Source: Nitrospirota bacterium (GTDB taxonomy: Bacteria > Nitrospirota > Thermodesulfovibrionia > Thermodesulfovibrionales > JdFR-85). From it: 64,000 bases of DNA. The number at the start of each line of letters is the position of its first letter. The first letter of the stretch is position 1. Both the position numbers and the translations under genes were made by a program. Under the pieces are notes generated by a model. It was not told where the DNA came from and searched no databases. It saw only the letters and a program-made list of their open reading frames with translations. Below, piece by piece: positions 52,935-62,345 of this stretch. Location: assembly GCA_035873375.1 (NCBI GenBank), contig JAYWMQ010000013.1, positions 1 to 64,000 on the forward strand, written 5' to 3'.

Positions 52935-54194
52935 ATGTATTATTTCAGATATCTAAAAGGAGAGCTCTACGCCGAAGATGTTCCGGTCAGGAGCCTTATT
53001 GAAGAGTATGGCACCCCCCTTTATGTTTATAGCCATAAAACCCTGACCCGGCACCTGAAGGCATATAATGACGCCTTCAGGGAAATTCCACATATAATAT
53101 GCTTTGCAATGAAGGCCAATTCCAACAGTGCCATCCTCCGTCTGATTGCAAATCATGGTGGTGGCGCTGATATTGTCTCCGGAGGGGAGCTTTACAGGGC
53201 CTTACGGGTGGGGATACCCCCGGAGAAGATTGTTTATGCAGGGGTGGGAAAGACCGATGACGAGATTCGATATGCCCTCAGCAAGAGGATATTGATGTTT
53301 AATGTGGAATCCGAGCAGGAGCTTGAAAGGATTAACGATATAGCAGGCCGGATGAATGTCACTGCTCCGATAGCTCTGAGAATAAATCCTGATATTGACC
53401 CTGAAACACATCCATATATATCAACAGGGCTTAGAATGCACAAGTTTGGCATCCCGATAGAAAATGCCCTCGAGTACTACAGACTGGCAAAGGGACTTGA
53501 AAATATTGAGCTGATAGGGGTTCATAAGCATATCGGCTCACAGATAACAAAGGTAACCCCCTTTGTAGATGCACTCCAGAGGATACTGGTCCTCATTGAG
53601 AGCCTGAAGGCAGAGGGAATCAATTTGCGATATCTGGACATAGGTGGCGGGCTTGGCATACAATATAAGGACGAATCCCCACCCCACCCAAAGGAGCTTG
53701 CCCAAAAACTCCTGCCGCTTCTGAAGGGACTGGACATAACAATAGTTATGGAACCCGGACGTTCAATCGCAGGGAACGCAGGTATACTCCTCACAAGGGT
53801 GCTTTACCTGAAGAGGGGTGAGGACAGGGAGTTTGTGATAGTGGATGCAGGGATGAACGACCTTATGAGGCCCACCCTGTACGACGCATATCATCATATC
53901 GTCCCTGTCAGGAAGAACAGGCGCAAACTGATCACTGCAGATATTGTCGGCCCTGTATGCGAATCAGGGGATTTTCTTGCAAGGGAGAGGGAAATCAACA
54001 GGGTTGAGCACGGGGACTGTCTTGCTGTTATGAGTGCCGGGGCCTATGGGTTTTCGATGAGCTCCAATTACAACAGCCGTCCAAGACCGGCAGAGGTGCT
54101 TGTAAAGGACGGTGAACATCATATTATAAGAAAGAGGGAGACATACAGGGACCTTGTCCGTGGTGAGATGATACCTGATTTTCTGGACAAGTGA
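52935..54194 (+). CDS. lysA: Diaminopimelate decarboxylase (LysA)
   Basis: Last step of lysine synthesis: PLP-dependent decarboxylation of meso-diaminopimelate. 419 aa from the ATG at 52935, which has GGGAGGAGT immediately upstream; an earlier in-frame ATG (52878) is rejected because it lacks a ribosome site. Blocks: YGTPLYVYSHKTL, CFAMKANSN (PLP Lys), GGGADIVSGGEL, GVHKHIGSQ, DIGGGLGIQY, MEPGRSIAGNAG, GPVCESGDFLA (Cys-Glu-Ser), MSAGAYGFSMSSNYN. Followed by dapF after 39 nt; start of the lysA-dapF-(PilZ)-dapA cluster. Confidence 0.95.
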   Translation: MYYFRYLKGELYAEDVPVRSLIEEYGTPLYVYSHKTLTRHLKAYNDAFREIPHIICFAMKANSNSAILRLIANHGGGADIVSGGELYRALRVGIPPEKIVYAGVGKTDDEIRYALSKRILMFNVESEQELERINDIAGRMNVTAPIALRINPDIDPETHPYISTGLRMHKFGIPIENALEYYRLAKGLENIELIGVHKHIGSQITKVTPFVDALQRILVLIESLKAEGINLRYLDIGGGLGIQYKDESPPHPKELAQKLLPLLKGLDITIVMEPGRSIAGNAGILLTRVLYLKRGEDREFVIVDAGMNDLMRPTLYDAYHHIVPVRKNRRKLITADIVGPVCESGDFLAREREINRVEHGDCLAVMSAGAYGFSMSSNYNSRPRPAEVLVKDGEHHIIRKRETYRDLVRGEMIPDFLDK

Positions 54195-54233
54195 AAAATT
54201 AAAAATTAGGCATGTTTATAACTTTTTGATATT

Positions 54234-55112
54234 ATGAAAATCGAATTCACAAAGATGCACGGCCTTGGAAATGACTTTATTGTCGTTAACGCTATTAAAG
54301 AGTCGTCCCTGGCCAATCTCGGCACTGATGAACTCTCTATGCTGGCAGCACATCTGTGCAACAGAAGGTTTACCATCGGTGCAGACCAGCTTCTCCTGCT
54401 CTGTCCATCTCAGGAGGCCGATTTCAGGATGAGAATATTCAATGCCGACGGTTCGGAAGTTGAGATGTGCGGCAACGGCATCCGCTGTCTCGCCAAGTAC
54501 ATCTGGGACAGGGGTTTGAGTGAAAGAAAGGTGCTTGAGATAGAGACGCCGGCGGGCATTATCAAGCCGGAGATGTGCGATGGATTGGTCAGGGTTGATA
54601 TGGGAATGCCGGAGTTTTCGCCGGAAAAGATACCGATAGATATCCAGGAAACAGACAGTGCCGTCCTGCCGGAAAAAGCCGTCTTTATAAAATATCCCTT
54701 TGAGGTTGAGGGGCAGGTTTTTGATATCACATGCCTTTCCATGGGTAATCCCCATTGCGTTATAGTCGTTGATGATGTAGGAACCTTTCCTGTAAGCTAT
54801 TACGGCCCGATGATTGAAAACCATCAGATATTCCCCCGCAAGACAAACGTGGAGTTTGTAGAGATACTCAATGATAAAGAGATAAAGATGAGGGTTTGGG
54901 AAAGGGGTGCGGGTGAGACAATGGCCTGCGGAACCGGTGCCTCTGCTGCTGCTGTTGCAACATCATTAATCGGGATTACAGGAAGAGCCGTGACGGTTCA
55001 CCTCCTGGGTGGAGACCTTTTTATTGAATGGGCCGAGGATGGACATATCTACATGGCAGGTCCTGCCGTTACTGTATTTGATGGATCTATCAATATTGAA
55101 GTCGATGGGTGA
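54234..55112 (+). CDS. dapF: Diaminopimelate epimerase (DapF)
   Basis: Epimerises LL- to meso-diaminopimelate for lysine and peptidoglycan. 292 aa. Two catalytic cysteines: EMCGNGIRCLAKY (proton acceptor) and MACGTGASAAAV. N-terminal FTKMHGLGNDFIVV is diagnostic; GNPHCVIVVDD is the middle block. The stop overlaps the PilZ gene start in GTGA. Supplies substrate for LysA (upstream) and for the cell wall made by the Mre/Rod operon further right. Confidence 0.95.
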   Translation: MKIEFTKMHGLGNDFIVVNAIKESSLANLGTDELSMLAAHLCNRRFTIGADQLLLLCPSQEADFRMRIFNADGSEVEMCGNGIRCLAKYIWDRGLSERKVLEIETPAGIIKPEMCDGLVRVDMGMPEFSPEKIPIDIQETDSAVLPEKAVFIKYPFEVEGQVFDITCLSMGNPHCVIVVDDVGTFPVSYYGPMIENHQIFPRKTNVEFVEILNDKEIKMRVWERGAGETMACGTGASAAAVATSLIGITGRAVTVHLLGGDLFIEWAEDGHIYMAGPAVTVFDGSINIEVDG

Positions 55113-55414
55113 GAAAAATGATAACAGAAAAGAGAAGTGTTTCCAGACAACCAACGAGCCTTAATATCAAGTTTGCTGTAACAGAGGTGGGGGGAAGAGA
55201 TGCCACAAGGGTTGAGGCAAAGGGCTCAATTGTGGATATTTCAGAGCAGGGGTTTGGTATGATAACTACCTATCCCTTGCAGAAAGGTCATGCGATAACA
55301 ATAAGGGAGAGGGGAAACGAAAAGATGCCGGGCTATGGGCTTGTCAAGTGGATAGAAAAGGCGGGCTCTACTTACAGGGCCGGTCTCTGGCACATGTTTC
55401 CGGTAAATATATAG
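55109..55414 (+). CDS. PilZ-domain protein
   Basis: 101-aa single-domain PilZ protein. The c-di-GMP motif VDISEQGFGM (D-x-S-x2-G) is clear; the RxxxR part is approximate (KRSVSRQP). WIEKAGSTYRAGLWHMF ends the barrel. Start GTG at 55109 overlaps the dapF stop (GTGA), so it is translated from the lysine gene transcript. Binding of c-di-GMP is plausible but one Arg is not certain. Confidence 0.8.
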   Translation: MRKMITEKRSVSRQPTSLNIKFAVTEVGGRDATRVEAKGSIVDISEQGFGMITTYPLQKGHAITIRERGNEKMPGYGLVKWIEKAGSTYRAGLWHMFPVNI

Positions 55415-55481
55415 ACTCTTTTCAGATTGCCCTTTCCGGACAGACGGAAAGGGCGGGGATAAAGTTCTTAAGGAGGACGTC

Positions 55482-56354
55482 ATGCTTAAAGGTTCAATAG
55501 TAGCCCTGGTTACCCCTTTCAGTGATGGGGGTGTGGATGAAAAGGCCCTGTCAGAGCTGATCGAGTGGCATATATCAGAGGGCACAAACGGTATAGTGCC
55601 CTGCGGCACTACAGGAGAGTCGGCAACCCTGACCTATGAGGAACATTACAGGGTGATAAAGAGTACCATAGAGGCGGTAAACAAAAGGGTCCCGGTCATT
55701 GCAGGTACCGGTGCCAATTCCACTGATGAGACGATTACAATGACGCAGGAGGCCAGGAAACTCGGGGCGGATGCAGCCCTGCTTGTCGCACCCTACTACA
55801 ACAAGCCCACCCAGGAGGGGCTATACAGACATTACAGGGCAGTGGCAGAGGCTGTTGACCTTCCGCTTGTGCTTTATAATGTGCCTGGACGCACGGCTGT
55901 TAACATACTGCCTCAAACGGTTGCAAGGCTTGCCGAAATTAAAAACATTGTCGCCATAAAGGAAGCCTCCGGTGATATGAGGCAGGTGAGTGAGGTTATG
56001 AGGCGGTGTGGCGACAGGATTACCGTTCTTTCAGGAGATGACTTCACCACGTTTCCCCTTCTTGCCCTCGGCGGCAGGGGCGTGATTTCCGTCACTGCCA
56101 ACGTGATGCCCGGGATGGTTTCCCGGATGTGTGCAAGCTATGAAAAGGGGCTTTATGACGATGCCCGAAAGCTCCATTTCAAGCTCGAACCACTCAATGC
56201 TGCGATGTTCCTGGAAACCAACCCCATACCTGTTAAAACCGCCCTCTCAATGATGGGCAGGATAGGAGGGGATCTCCGCCTCCCGCTGTGCGAAATCTCA
56301 GAGGCAAACAAAAAAAGTTTGCGGGAGACTCTGCTCTCATATAACCTTATTTAA
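55482..56354 (+). CDS. dapA: 4-hydroxy-tetrahydrodipicolinate synthase (DapA)
   Basis: Condenses pyruvate with aspartate semialdehyde; first step of the DAP branch. 290 aa. Blocks: LVTPFSDGGVDEKAL, GTTGESATLTYEEH, VAPYYNKPTQEGLYRHY, LYNVPGRTAVNI (catalytic Tyr), AIKEASGDM (Schiff-base Lys), SGDDFTTFPLLALGGRGVIS. AAGGAGGACGTC is a strong ribosome site. Last gene of the lysine cluster; a strong hairpin follows. Confidence 0.95.
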   Translation: MLKGSIVALVTPFSDGGVDEKALSELIEWHISEGTNGIVPCGTTGESATLTYEEHYRVIKSTIEAVNKRVPVIAGTGANSTDETITMTQEARKLGADAALLVAPYYNKPTQEGLYRHYRAVAEAVDLPLVLYNVPGRTAVNILPQTVARLAEIKNIVAIKEASGDMRQVSEVMRRCGDRITVLSGDDFTTFPLLALGGRGVISVTANVMPGMVSRMCASYEKGLYDDARKLHFKLEPLNAAMFLETNPIPVKTALSMMGRIGGDLRLPLCEISEANKKSLRETLLSYNLI

Positions 56355-56359
56355 AAACA

Positions 56360-56390
56360 GGCCGCACCCTTTGAGAAAAAGGGTGCGGCC
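56360..56390 (+). terminator. GC-rich hairpin after dapA
   Basis: GGCCGCACCCTTT pairs perfectly with AAAGGGTGCGGCC across a 5-nt loop, 5 nt after the dapA stop. No T-run follows, so it may need Rho or act as a 3' stabiliser. Confidence 0.5.
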
Positions 56391-56438
56391 CGAAAGCATT
56401 GATATCACGCCGGAAAGCAGGCGAGGGCATCCCCTTCC

Positions 56439-56468
56439 TTGAAAATCTTAATACCTATCTGGTAGTAT
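56439..56468 (+). promoter_or_regulatory. Candidate promoter abutting the RDD gene
   Basis: TTGAAA (56439-56444), 18 nt, TAGTAT (56463-56468), then 5 nt to ATG 56474. No Shine-Dalgarno. Another case of a -10 right before a start codon. Confidence 0.45.
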
Positions 56469-56473
56469 TTTAA

Positions 56474-56902
56474 ATGGTAACCCCTGCAGGACTTCTCTCC
56501 CGTGTAGTTGCAAAGGTAATAGACCTTATAGTGGCAACTATAGCTGTTGAGATATTACAGAAGACCGGTTTTTTTGCAGGAATTGTATACATTCTGGTAG
56601 CCGATGGTTTCTTTAACGGCAGAAGTCCCGGCAAAATGCTCCTTGGGTTAAGTGTGGTCAGGGTGGACGGAGGGCCTTGTACTGTCAAGGAATCCATACT
56701 GAGAAACATGACTATCGCCTTCGGGTTTTTGTTATGGAGAATACCCTTGATAGGTTGGCTTCTCTTTCTCTGCGTGCTGGCCTTTGAATTTATCGTGCTT
56801 TTCGGAAGTGATACAAACAGACGTCTTGGCGACGAGATTGCGAAAACCAATGTTATAGAAGTATCAGCCAACAAGGAACATGTAGCAGACAGTGAAAAAT
56901 AG
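56474..56902 (+). CDS. RDD-family membrane protein
   Basis: 142-aa membrane protein. Typical RDD features: RVVAKVIDLIVATIAVEI (Arg and Asp of the name), FFNGRSPGKMLLGLSVVRVDG, and a final RRLGDEIAKTNVI after two further hydrophobic helices (about 80-110). Transport roles have been reported for some RDD proteins; none can be inferred here. It may be read alone from its own promoter; a REP-like repeat separates it from mreB. Confidence 0.85.
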   Translation: MVTPAGLLSRVVAKVIDLIVATIAVEILQKTGFFAGIVYILVADGFFNGRSPGKMLLGLSVVRVDGGPCTVKESILRNMTIAFGFLLWRIPLIGWLLFLCVLAFEFIVLFGSDTNRRLGDEIAKTNVIEVSANKEHVADSEK

Positions 56903-56945
56903 CTGCTTGCTGCAAGATGCTCACTAAAATTACTAAAAAGGTTGC

Positions 56946-56970
56946 GAGACCCTGAAATGAATTCAGGGGG
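56946..56970. repeat. Dispersed palindromic repeat (REP-like), copy 3
   Basis: GAGACCCTGAAATGAATTCAGGG, one loop base different from copy 2, between the RDD gene and mreB, 31 nt before the mreB start. Confidence 0.7.
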
Positions 56971-57000
56971 ATAATTAAAGCTTCCGCAACAGGAGGATAG

Positions 57001-58029
57001 ATGTTTATACAGAAAATACTTGGATTATTTTCAAACGACCTTGCCATAGATCTTGGGACAGCCAACACCCTGGTCTATGTAAAGAAAGGCGGAATTGTCT
57101 GTAACGAACCATCGGTGGTTGTAATAAGGAAAGACAATAAGAAGACGATTGCCGTTGGAATTGAGGCAAAGAGAATGCTTGGCAAAACCCCGGCAAACAT
57201 AACTACGATAAGGCCGATGAAAGACGGTGTGATTGCAGACTTTGATGCCACAGGGGAAATGCTCAAGTACTTTATAACAAAGGTGCATAACAGGAAGAGC
57301 TTTGTCTCCCCAAGGGTCATCATTGGAGTGCCCTCAGGGATAACACAGGTCGAACAGAGGGCAGTTAAAGATGCATCCCAGGCCTCCGGTGCAAGGGAGG
57401 TCTATCTCATATCAGAACCCATGGCTGCTGCAATTGGCGTAGGCCTGCCTGTGGGCGAGCCTACAGGCAACATGATTGTCGATCTTGGAGGCGGAACCAC
57501 TGATGTTGCCGTAATCTCCCTTGACGGAATTGTTTACAGCAAGGTGGTAAGGGTTGGTGGAGACAGGATGGATGAAACGATCCTGGCTTATATAAAAAGA
57601 AGATACAACCTTATGATCGGCGAAAGATCTTCCGAGCAGATCAAGATAGAGATCGGCTCTGCCTATCCGACTGATAATACCTCCAGGGAGCTTGAAATAA
57701 AAGGAAGGGACATGGTTTCAGGGATTCCCAAAACCATCACTATAAATGAAGAGGAGATCAGGGAGGCCCTTCAGGAACCCGTCACCATAATACTCGATAC
57801 AATCAGGGCAGCACTTGAAAATACCCCTCCGGAGCTTGCAGCGGATATTGTAGATACAGGCATAGTGCTGGCCGGAGGCGGTGCACTCCTGCGCGGTCTT
57901 GATCTGCTGATCAAGGAAGAGACCAGGCTCCCTGTAATAGTTGCCGATGACCCCCTCACAGCAGTTGTCAGAGGAGTGGGCAAAATGCTTGATGAAATCG
58001 AGTTGCTGCAACGTGTAGCCCTGAATTGA
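57001..58029 (+). CDS. mreB: Rod-shape protein MreB
   Basis: Bacterial actin that guides side-wall synthesis. 342 aa. Phosphate 1 motif [28 protein letters not shown], phosphate 2 [14 protein letters not shown], and adenosine motif [25 protein letters not shown] gives a good ribosome site. First gene of a complete five-gene elongasome operon (mreB-mreC-mreD-mrdA-rodA), indicating a rod-shaped cell. Confidence 0.96.
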   Translation: MFIQKILGLFSNDLAIDLGTANTLVYVKKGGIVCNEPSVVVIRKDNKKTIAVGIEAKRMLGKTPANITTIRPMKDGVIADFDATGEMLKYFITKVHNRKSFVSPRVIIGVPSGITQVEQRAVKDASQASGAREVYLISEPMAAAIGVGLPVGEPTGNMIVDLGGGTTDVAVISLDGIVYSKVVRVGGDRMDETILAYIKRRYNLMIGERSSEQIKIEIGSAYPTDNTSRELEIKGRDMVSGIPKTITINEEEIREALQEPVTIILDTIRAALENTPPELAADIVDTGIVLAGGGALLRGLDLLIKEETRLPVIVADDPLTAVVRGVGKMLDEIELLQRVALN

Positions 58030-58036
58030 TGATGAG

Positions 58037-58816
58037 ATGAGAAACAGACGGGTTGTCTTGCTTTTTCTGGTTGTTGTCGTTTCTGCCTCCCTTATGACCT
58101 TTCAGAGTACCAGGGGACCGTTTAGACCCCTAACTGCCCTGCAGACCCCTCTATACCAGCTGGAGAGGTGTTTCTCTGCTGTCACGAACGTCATCAAATC
58201 ACCCTTTCGTTACTACTTCAGACTGGAAAATGAAAACCGGATACTGAAAAACAAGATCGGCCAGTTTAAGATGAGAGAACAGGAATACACAGAACTCAAA
58301 CTCGAAAACCAGCGACTAAGCACCATACTCGGAATAAAAGAGACAGCCCCTCATTTTATTGCAGCCGCCAGGGTCATCTCTTCAGGGATAAGGCAGTGGC
58401 CGGAGCTGATTATAATTGACAAGGGGGCATCAAGCGGCATTAAAAAGGATATGGCCGTAAGGATACCGGAAGGACTCGTTGGAAAAACTTCAGAGGTTAT
58501 GCCCGGGTTCTCAAAGGTGCTGCTTGTCACAGACGTAAGTTTTTCCGTATCCGTACGGCTTCAGGACTCAAGGATTGAAGGTATACTGTCAGGCAGGGGG
58601 GATGGATCATGTACCTTAAAATACATTCCAAAGGACGAAAATATAAAGCCCGGAGCTTTATTAATAACTTCAGGGCTTGACGGGGTTTTCCCCGAAGGTA
58701 TTCCCGTGGGTTATATCACGGGGGTTGAGAAAGGGAGCGAGCTCTTCCTTGACATTGAGGCTAAACCAATAATAAAGACATCCATGATTGAAGAGGTCAT
58801 GGTCTTTAAAAAATAG
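58037..58816 (+). CDS. mreC: Rod-shape protein MreC
   Basis: Periplasmic scaffold linking MreB to PBP2. 259 aa: one membrane anchor (about 5-21), a coiled coil at about 60-95 (ENRILKNKIGQF ... LKLENQRLSTILG), then two beta-barrel subdomains (AARVISSG, IIDKGASSGIKKDMAVRIP, GLVGKTSEV, LLVTDVSFSVSVRLQDSR). 7 nt after the mreB stop, so tightly coupled. Confidence 0.93.
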   Translation: MRNRRVVLLFLVVVVSASLMTFQSTRGPFRPLTALQTPLYQLERCFSAVTNVIKSPFRYYFRLENENRILKNKIGQFKMREQEYTELKLENQRLSTILGIKETAPHFIAAARVISSGIRQWPELIIIDKGASSGIKKDMAVRIPEGLVGKTSEVMPGFSKVLLVTDVSFSVSVRLQDSRIEGILSGRGDGSCTLKYIPKDENIKPGALLITSGLDGVFPEGIPVGYITGVEKGSELFLDIEAKPIIKTSMIEEVMVFKK

Positions 58817-58827
58817 GACTTCAATTT

Positions 58828-59289
58828 ATGAACAGGACTGCCAAAAAAATCGCTTTCTGGACAATAATCATTGCTGGAGTTTTTCTCCTGCAATCTGTGA
58901 TATCAATAGACATAATAAGAGTGAATCTGACGCTGCTTCTTGTCTATTATTTCGGCCTCAGGAGAGGTGAACTCCAGGGCGCAGCAGTCGGGATATCCGT
59001 TGGGTTCCTCGAAGATACCCTTTCAGGACAGTTAATCGGTCCTGGAATGCTGGGAAAGGGATTGGTTGGTATACTTCCTGCGTATCTCTCGGATGGCTTT
59101 TTTATATGGACTCCCCTGCTGGGAATGCTTGCGGTCTTTGCCCTGACGGTTGTTGACGAAACAGTGGTATACACATCGCTTTCCCTCTTCTCGCAGAGTC
59201 CGGCACCTCTACAGGATTTTATAGCCCTGACCATTGTCAAGGCATTGATAAACGCACCCTTCGGGTGGCTGATAAGACCTGAAAAATGA
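58828..59289 (+). CDS. mreD: Rod-shape protein MreD
   Basis: 153-aa inner-membrane protein with about five hydrophobic segments, in the position expected for MreD. Helices: AFWTIIIAGVFLLQSV, VNLTLLLVYYFGLRRG, and a glycine-rich stretch GAAVGISVGFLEDTLSG typical of the family. The stop overlaps the next gene by 4 nt (ATGA). Assignment rests on context plus profile; sequence conservation in this family is low. Confidence 0.86.
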   Translation: MNRTAKKIAFWTIIIAGVFLLQSVISIDIIRVNLTLLLVYYFGLRRGELQGAAVGISVGFLEDTLSGQLIGPGMLGKGLVGILPAYLSDGFFIWTPLLGMLAVFALTVVDETVVYTSLSLFSQSPAPLQDFIALTIVKALINAPFGWLIRPEK

Positions 59290-61064
59290 TAGATAAAAAG
59301 AAGACCATAACGGTTCTGGCTTACATCTCCATGGCCGTTTTTGTAGTCTTTCTGCTAAGACTGTGGCAGTTGCAGATTCTGAAAGGCAGTTATTACAGAA
59401 AGCAGTCTGAGAAAAACAGGGTCAGGGTCTTCAAGATTCCTGCCCCAAGGGGTATAATCTTTGACAGAAACGGTATCCCCCTTGTGAAAAATGCCCCTTA
59501 TTTCATTGCCTCACTGATACCCGGCCTCTCGAAAAAGGGCCTCAACCTTTCCGGGCTGTCAAAACTCCTTGACACATCAGTTGAAGACCTGTCAGAAAAG
59601 ATAGCGAACAGGAAAAAACACGTCCTGGAGCCGATAAGGCTGAAAGAGGGTCTGAGCTTTGCCCAGGTCGCCAGGATAGAGGCAAGAAGGTCTGATTTCC
59701 CCGGCCTTGTAGTAGAGACAGAAATCACGAGGGCATATCCCTATGGCAGCACCGGCGCACACCTGATCGGGTATCTGAGTCTCCCCACAGAAGCCCAGTT
59801 GCGCAAGGGGCTCTTTGCCGGTACACCCAGGGGCACCTTTGTTGGACAATGGGGAGTGGAAGCGCTCTATGATAAACGGTTAAAAGGTGTTCCGGGAAAG
59901 AGGTTTATAGAGGTCGATGCACTCGGAAGGCAGCTGCGTACACTGAAGGTAGTGCCGCCCCAAAAGGGGGAGGAACTGACCCTGAGTGTTGACATCCGGA
60001 CACAGAAGACGGCAGAGGAGGCATTTAAGGGAAAGGCCGGGGCACTCATGGCCCTGGACCCTCAGAGTGGTGAAGTGCTTGCACTTGTAAGCCTTCCTTC
60101 TTTTGACCCCAATCTCTTTGTGCGGGGGATATCCCAAAAGCAATGGAACCGGCTTCAGAGACATCCAGGACATCCCTTTCTGAACAGGGTGTTTCAAAGT
60201 CAATACCCTCCGGGCTCCATATTCAAGATCGTTACTGCCATTGCCGCCCTGGAGGAGGGGGTTGTAGACGAGAATTTTTCAGTGGATTGCACGGGTGAGA
60301 TTCATGTGGGAATATGGAAATTCAGCTGCTGGAAGGGGCAGGGACATGGCAAAACAGCACTCAGAAAGGCCATTGTTGAATCCTGCGATATATATTTTTA
60401 TGAGATCGGCAGGCTCCTTGGGATGGACAGGATTGCGAAGTATGCAAATGCACTCGGACTCGGCATTGCGCCGGGGGTCAAGCTGAGTGCTGAAAGGAAA
60501 GGACTCATCCCGACTACATCCTGGAAATTAAGAAAAAAGGGGATTCCATGGTACCTTGGCGAGACCTTTAATGCTGCAATAGGGCAGGGATACGTCTCGA
60601 TTACCCCTGCCCAGGCAGCCCTGATGATAGCCGCCATAGCAAACGGGGGGAATGTCTACAGGCCTGAGCTTCTCAAGGACCAGCCGGGCCCGGAGCCGAT
60701 AGCAAAACTCAGCCTGAGCCCGAAGACACTCAGGATAATCAGGGACTCCCTGGTGGCGGTGGTTGAGGACAGAAAGGGCACGGGTGGGACGGCAAGGTCG
60801 GAAATCGTCAGGATTGCAGGCAAGACAGGGACTGCCCAGGTCATCAAGATACCCGAGGTAGTTAAGAAAAAACTCGCAAACAAGTACAGGGACCATGCAT
60901 GGTTCGTTGCATACGCACCGGTTAAAAATCCTTCAATAGCCGTCTCTGTCTTTGTTGAGCACGGCGGGCATGGTGGAGAAACAGCAGGCCCTATTGCAAA
61001 GGCAACTATTGAAGCATATATGAAATCATCAGGATACTATGTTGAGACACCGGCTAAAAATTAA
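59286..61064 (+). CDS. mrdA: Penicillin-binding protein 2 (MrdA/PBP2)
   Basis: Class B transpeptidase of side-wall peptidoglycan synthesis. 592 aa. Single N-terminal membrane helix (about 11-27); pedestal domain with NRVRVFKIPAPRGIIFDRNG. Transpeptidase motifs: S-x-x-K in PPGSIFK (Ser about 311), S-x-N position reads ESCDIY (SCD), and KTGTA near 513. SCD in place of SxN is also seen in E. coli PBP2-type enzymes. Works with RodA, whose gene overlaps its last 26 nt. Confidence 0.95.
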   Translation: MIDKKKTITVLAYISMAVFVVFLLRLWQLQILKGSYYRKQSEKNRVRVFKIPAPRGIIFDRNGIPLVKNAPYFIASLIPGLSKKGLNLSGLSKLLDTSVEDLSEKIANRKKHVLEPIRLKEGLSFAQVARIEARRSDFPGLVVETEITRAYPYGSTGAHLIGYLSLPTEAQLRKGLFAGTPRGTFVGQWGVEALYDKRLKGVPGKRFIEVDALGRQLRTLKVVPPQKGEELTLSVDIRTQKTAEEAFKGKAGALMALDPQSGEVLALVSLPSFDPNLFVRGISQKQWNRLQRHPGHPFLNRVFQSQYPPGSIFKIVTAIAALEEGVVDENFSVDCTGEIHVGIWKFSCWKGQGHGKTALRKAIVESCDIYFYEIGRLLGMDRIAKYANALGLGIAPGVKLSAERKGLIPTTSWKLRKKGIPWYLGETFNAAIGQGYVSITPAQAALMIAAIANGGNVYRPELLKDQPGPEPIAKLSLSPKTLRIIRDSLVAVVEDRKGTGGTARSEIVRIAGKTGTAQVIKIPEVVKKKLANKYRDHAWFVAYAPVKNPSIAVSVFVEHGGHGGETAGPIAKATIEAYMKSSGYYVETPAKN

Positions 61065-62169
61065 TTATCAGGGCATCCGGAACTTTGACTGGCTAATGTT
61101 CTCCATCCCCCTTGTTCTTACCCTCCTTGGGATAATGACGATATACAGTGCCACAAGGTCTGTCCTGGATACCCAGCCATCGTTTTATGTAAGGCAGTCG
61201 ATATGGCTGGTCCTCAGCATCATCGCCCTCTTTGTCTCTGCAAGTTTTGATTACAGGAAACTTATCAGCATTGCCTACCATTTGTACGGAATCGGGTTAA
61301 TCCTTTTGTTCCTGACTATACTGCTTGGTCATACGGGCATGGGAGCCCAGAGGTGGCTCAGGATAGGGCCGGTCAGTTTTCAGCCCTCGGAAATGTTCAG
61401 GATAGCCATTATTATCGTTGTGGCTAAATACCTGAGCATAAAACGTTCACCCCTTTCAGCCTCTCCCCTCGCAACACTCCTGTTCCTCTTTGTACTGATA
61501 CCCTTCTACCTTCTTTACAAGCAACCAGACCTTGGCACGGCAATAACATTGGTCGGGATAGTCGTCTTAATGGTACTGGTGAAGGGGGTGCAGAGACGTA
61601 TTCTCGTCAGTGTGCTGCTGGTGATTGTCATCTCGCTACCATTTGCAGGAAACATCCTGTGGGAAGGACTGAAGGAATACCAGCGCAACAGGCTGGTTGC
61701 ATTTATTGACCCAAAGGTCGATCCAAAGGGCATAGGATATCAGATTGAGCAGTCCAAAATCACAATAGGCTCCGGGAAGTTTTTCGGCAAGGGATATCTC
61801 AAGGGCACACAGGGACCGTTCCGGTTCCTGCCCGAAAAACATACGGATTTTATATTCTCGGTCTTTTCAGAGGAGTGGGGGGCCGTTGGCTCTGTTGTTG
61901 TAATCAGCCTTTATCTCCTGTTAATTATACGGGGATATGAAACCGCTTTTTATGCAAAGGATGAATTCGGCACACTCCTGTCCATCGGCATCAGCACCAT
62001 GTTTCTCTTCTATGTCTTTATCAATATCGGCATGACGATGGGGCTGATGCCGGTAGTAGGCATTCCCCTGCCTTTTTTCAGCTATGGAGGCACAGCCTTG
62101 CTTTCCAATTTCATATGTGTGGGCCTTCTGATAAATGTGCGGATGAGACGCTTTATCCTCTTTTATTAA
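61039..62169 (+). CDS. rodA: Rod-shape peptidoglycan polymerase RodA
   Basis: SEDS-family glycosyltransferase that polymerises lipid II, paired with PBP2. 376 aa, about ten membrane helices. Family blocks: GAQRWLRIGPVSFQPSEMFRI, KQPDLGTAITLV (the essential Asp region), YQIEQSKITIGSGKFFGKGYLKG, PEKHTDFIFSVFSEEWG, and GIPLPFFSYGGTALLSN. The start ATG lies 26 nt inside mrdA. End of the elongasome operon. Confidence 0.95.
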   Translation: MLRHRLKINYQGIRNFDWLMFSIPLVLTLLGIMTIYSATRSVLDTQPSFYVRQSIWLVLSIIALFVSASFDYRKLISIAYHLYGIGLILLFLTILLGHTGMGAQRWLRIGPVSFQPSEMFRIAIIIVVAKYLSIKRSPLSASPLATLLFLFVLIPFYLLYKQPDLGTAITLVGIVVLMVLVKGVQRRILVSVLLVIVISLPFAGNILWEGLKEYQRNRLVAFIDPKVDPKGIGYQIEQSKITIGSGKFFGKGYLKGTQGPFRFLPEKHTDFIFSVFSEEWGAVGSVVVISLYLLLIIRGYETAFYAKDEFGTLLSIGISTMFLFYVFINIGMTMGLMPVVGIPLPFFSYGGTALLSNFICVGLLINVRMRRFILFY

Positions 62170-62181
62170 GGCTGATTTTTT

Positions 62182-62190
62182 TGTTATAAT
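62182..62190 (+). promoter_or_regulatory. Extended -10 promoter of the tRNA gene
   Basis: TGTTATAAT at 62182-62190, in the gap after rodA. Transcript would begin near 62197, about 20 nt before the mature tRNA 5' end. Confidence 0.5.
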
Positions 62191-62217
62191 GACCATTACC
62201 TTTAAGTGCAAGATAAC

Positions 62218-62294
62218 GGCGGTGTAGCTCAGTTGGTAAGAGCATGCGGCTCATATCCGCAGGGTCGGGGGTTCAAATCCCTCCACCGCCACCA
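62218..62294 (+). tRNA. tRNA with CAU anticodon (probably tRNA-Met, elongator)
   Basis: 77-nt cloverleaf: acceptor GGCGGTG/CACCGCC, D arm GCTC...GAGC, anticodon stem TGCGG/CCGCA with loop CTCATAT (CAT at 62252-62254), T arm GGGGG-TTCAAAT-CCCTC, discriminator A and encoded CCA. CAU can also be tRNA-Ile2 read by TilS-modified lysidine; the stem sequences favour elongator Met but do not settle it. Not initiator Met, as the acceptor 1-72 pair is G-C. Confidence 0.92.
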
Positions 62295-62345
62295 GCTCTT
62301 CCTTGCAGTTTGCGCAATTGCTTATTGTCCCTTTCATCTCATACC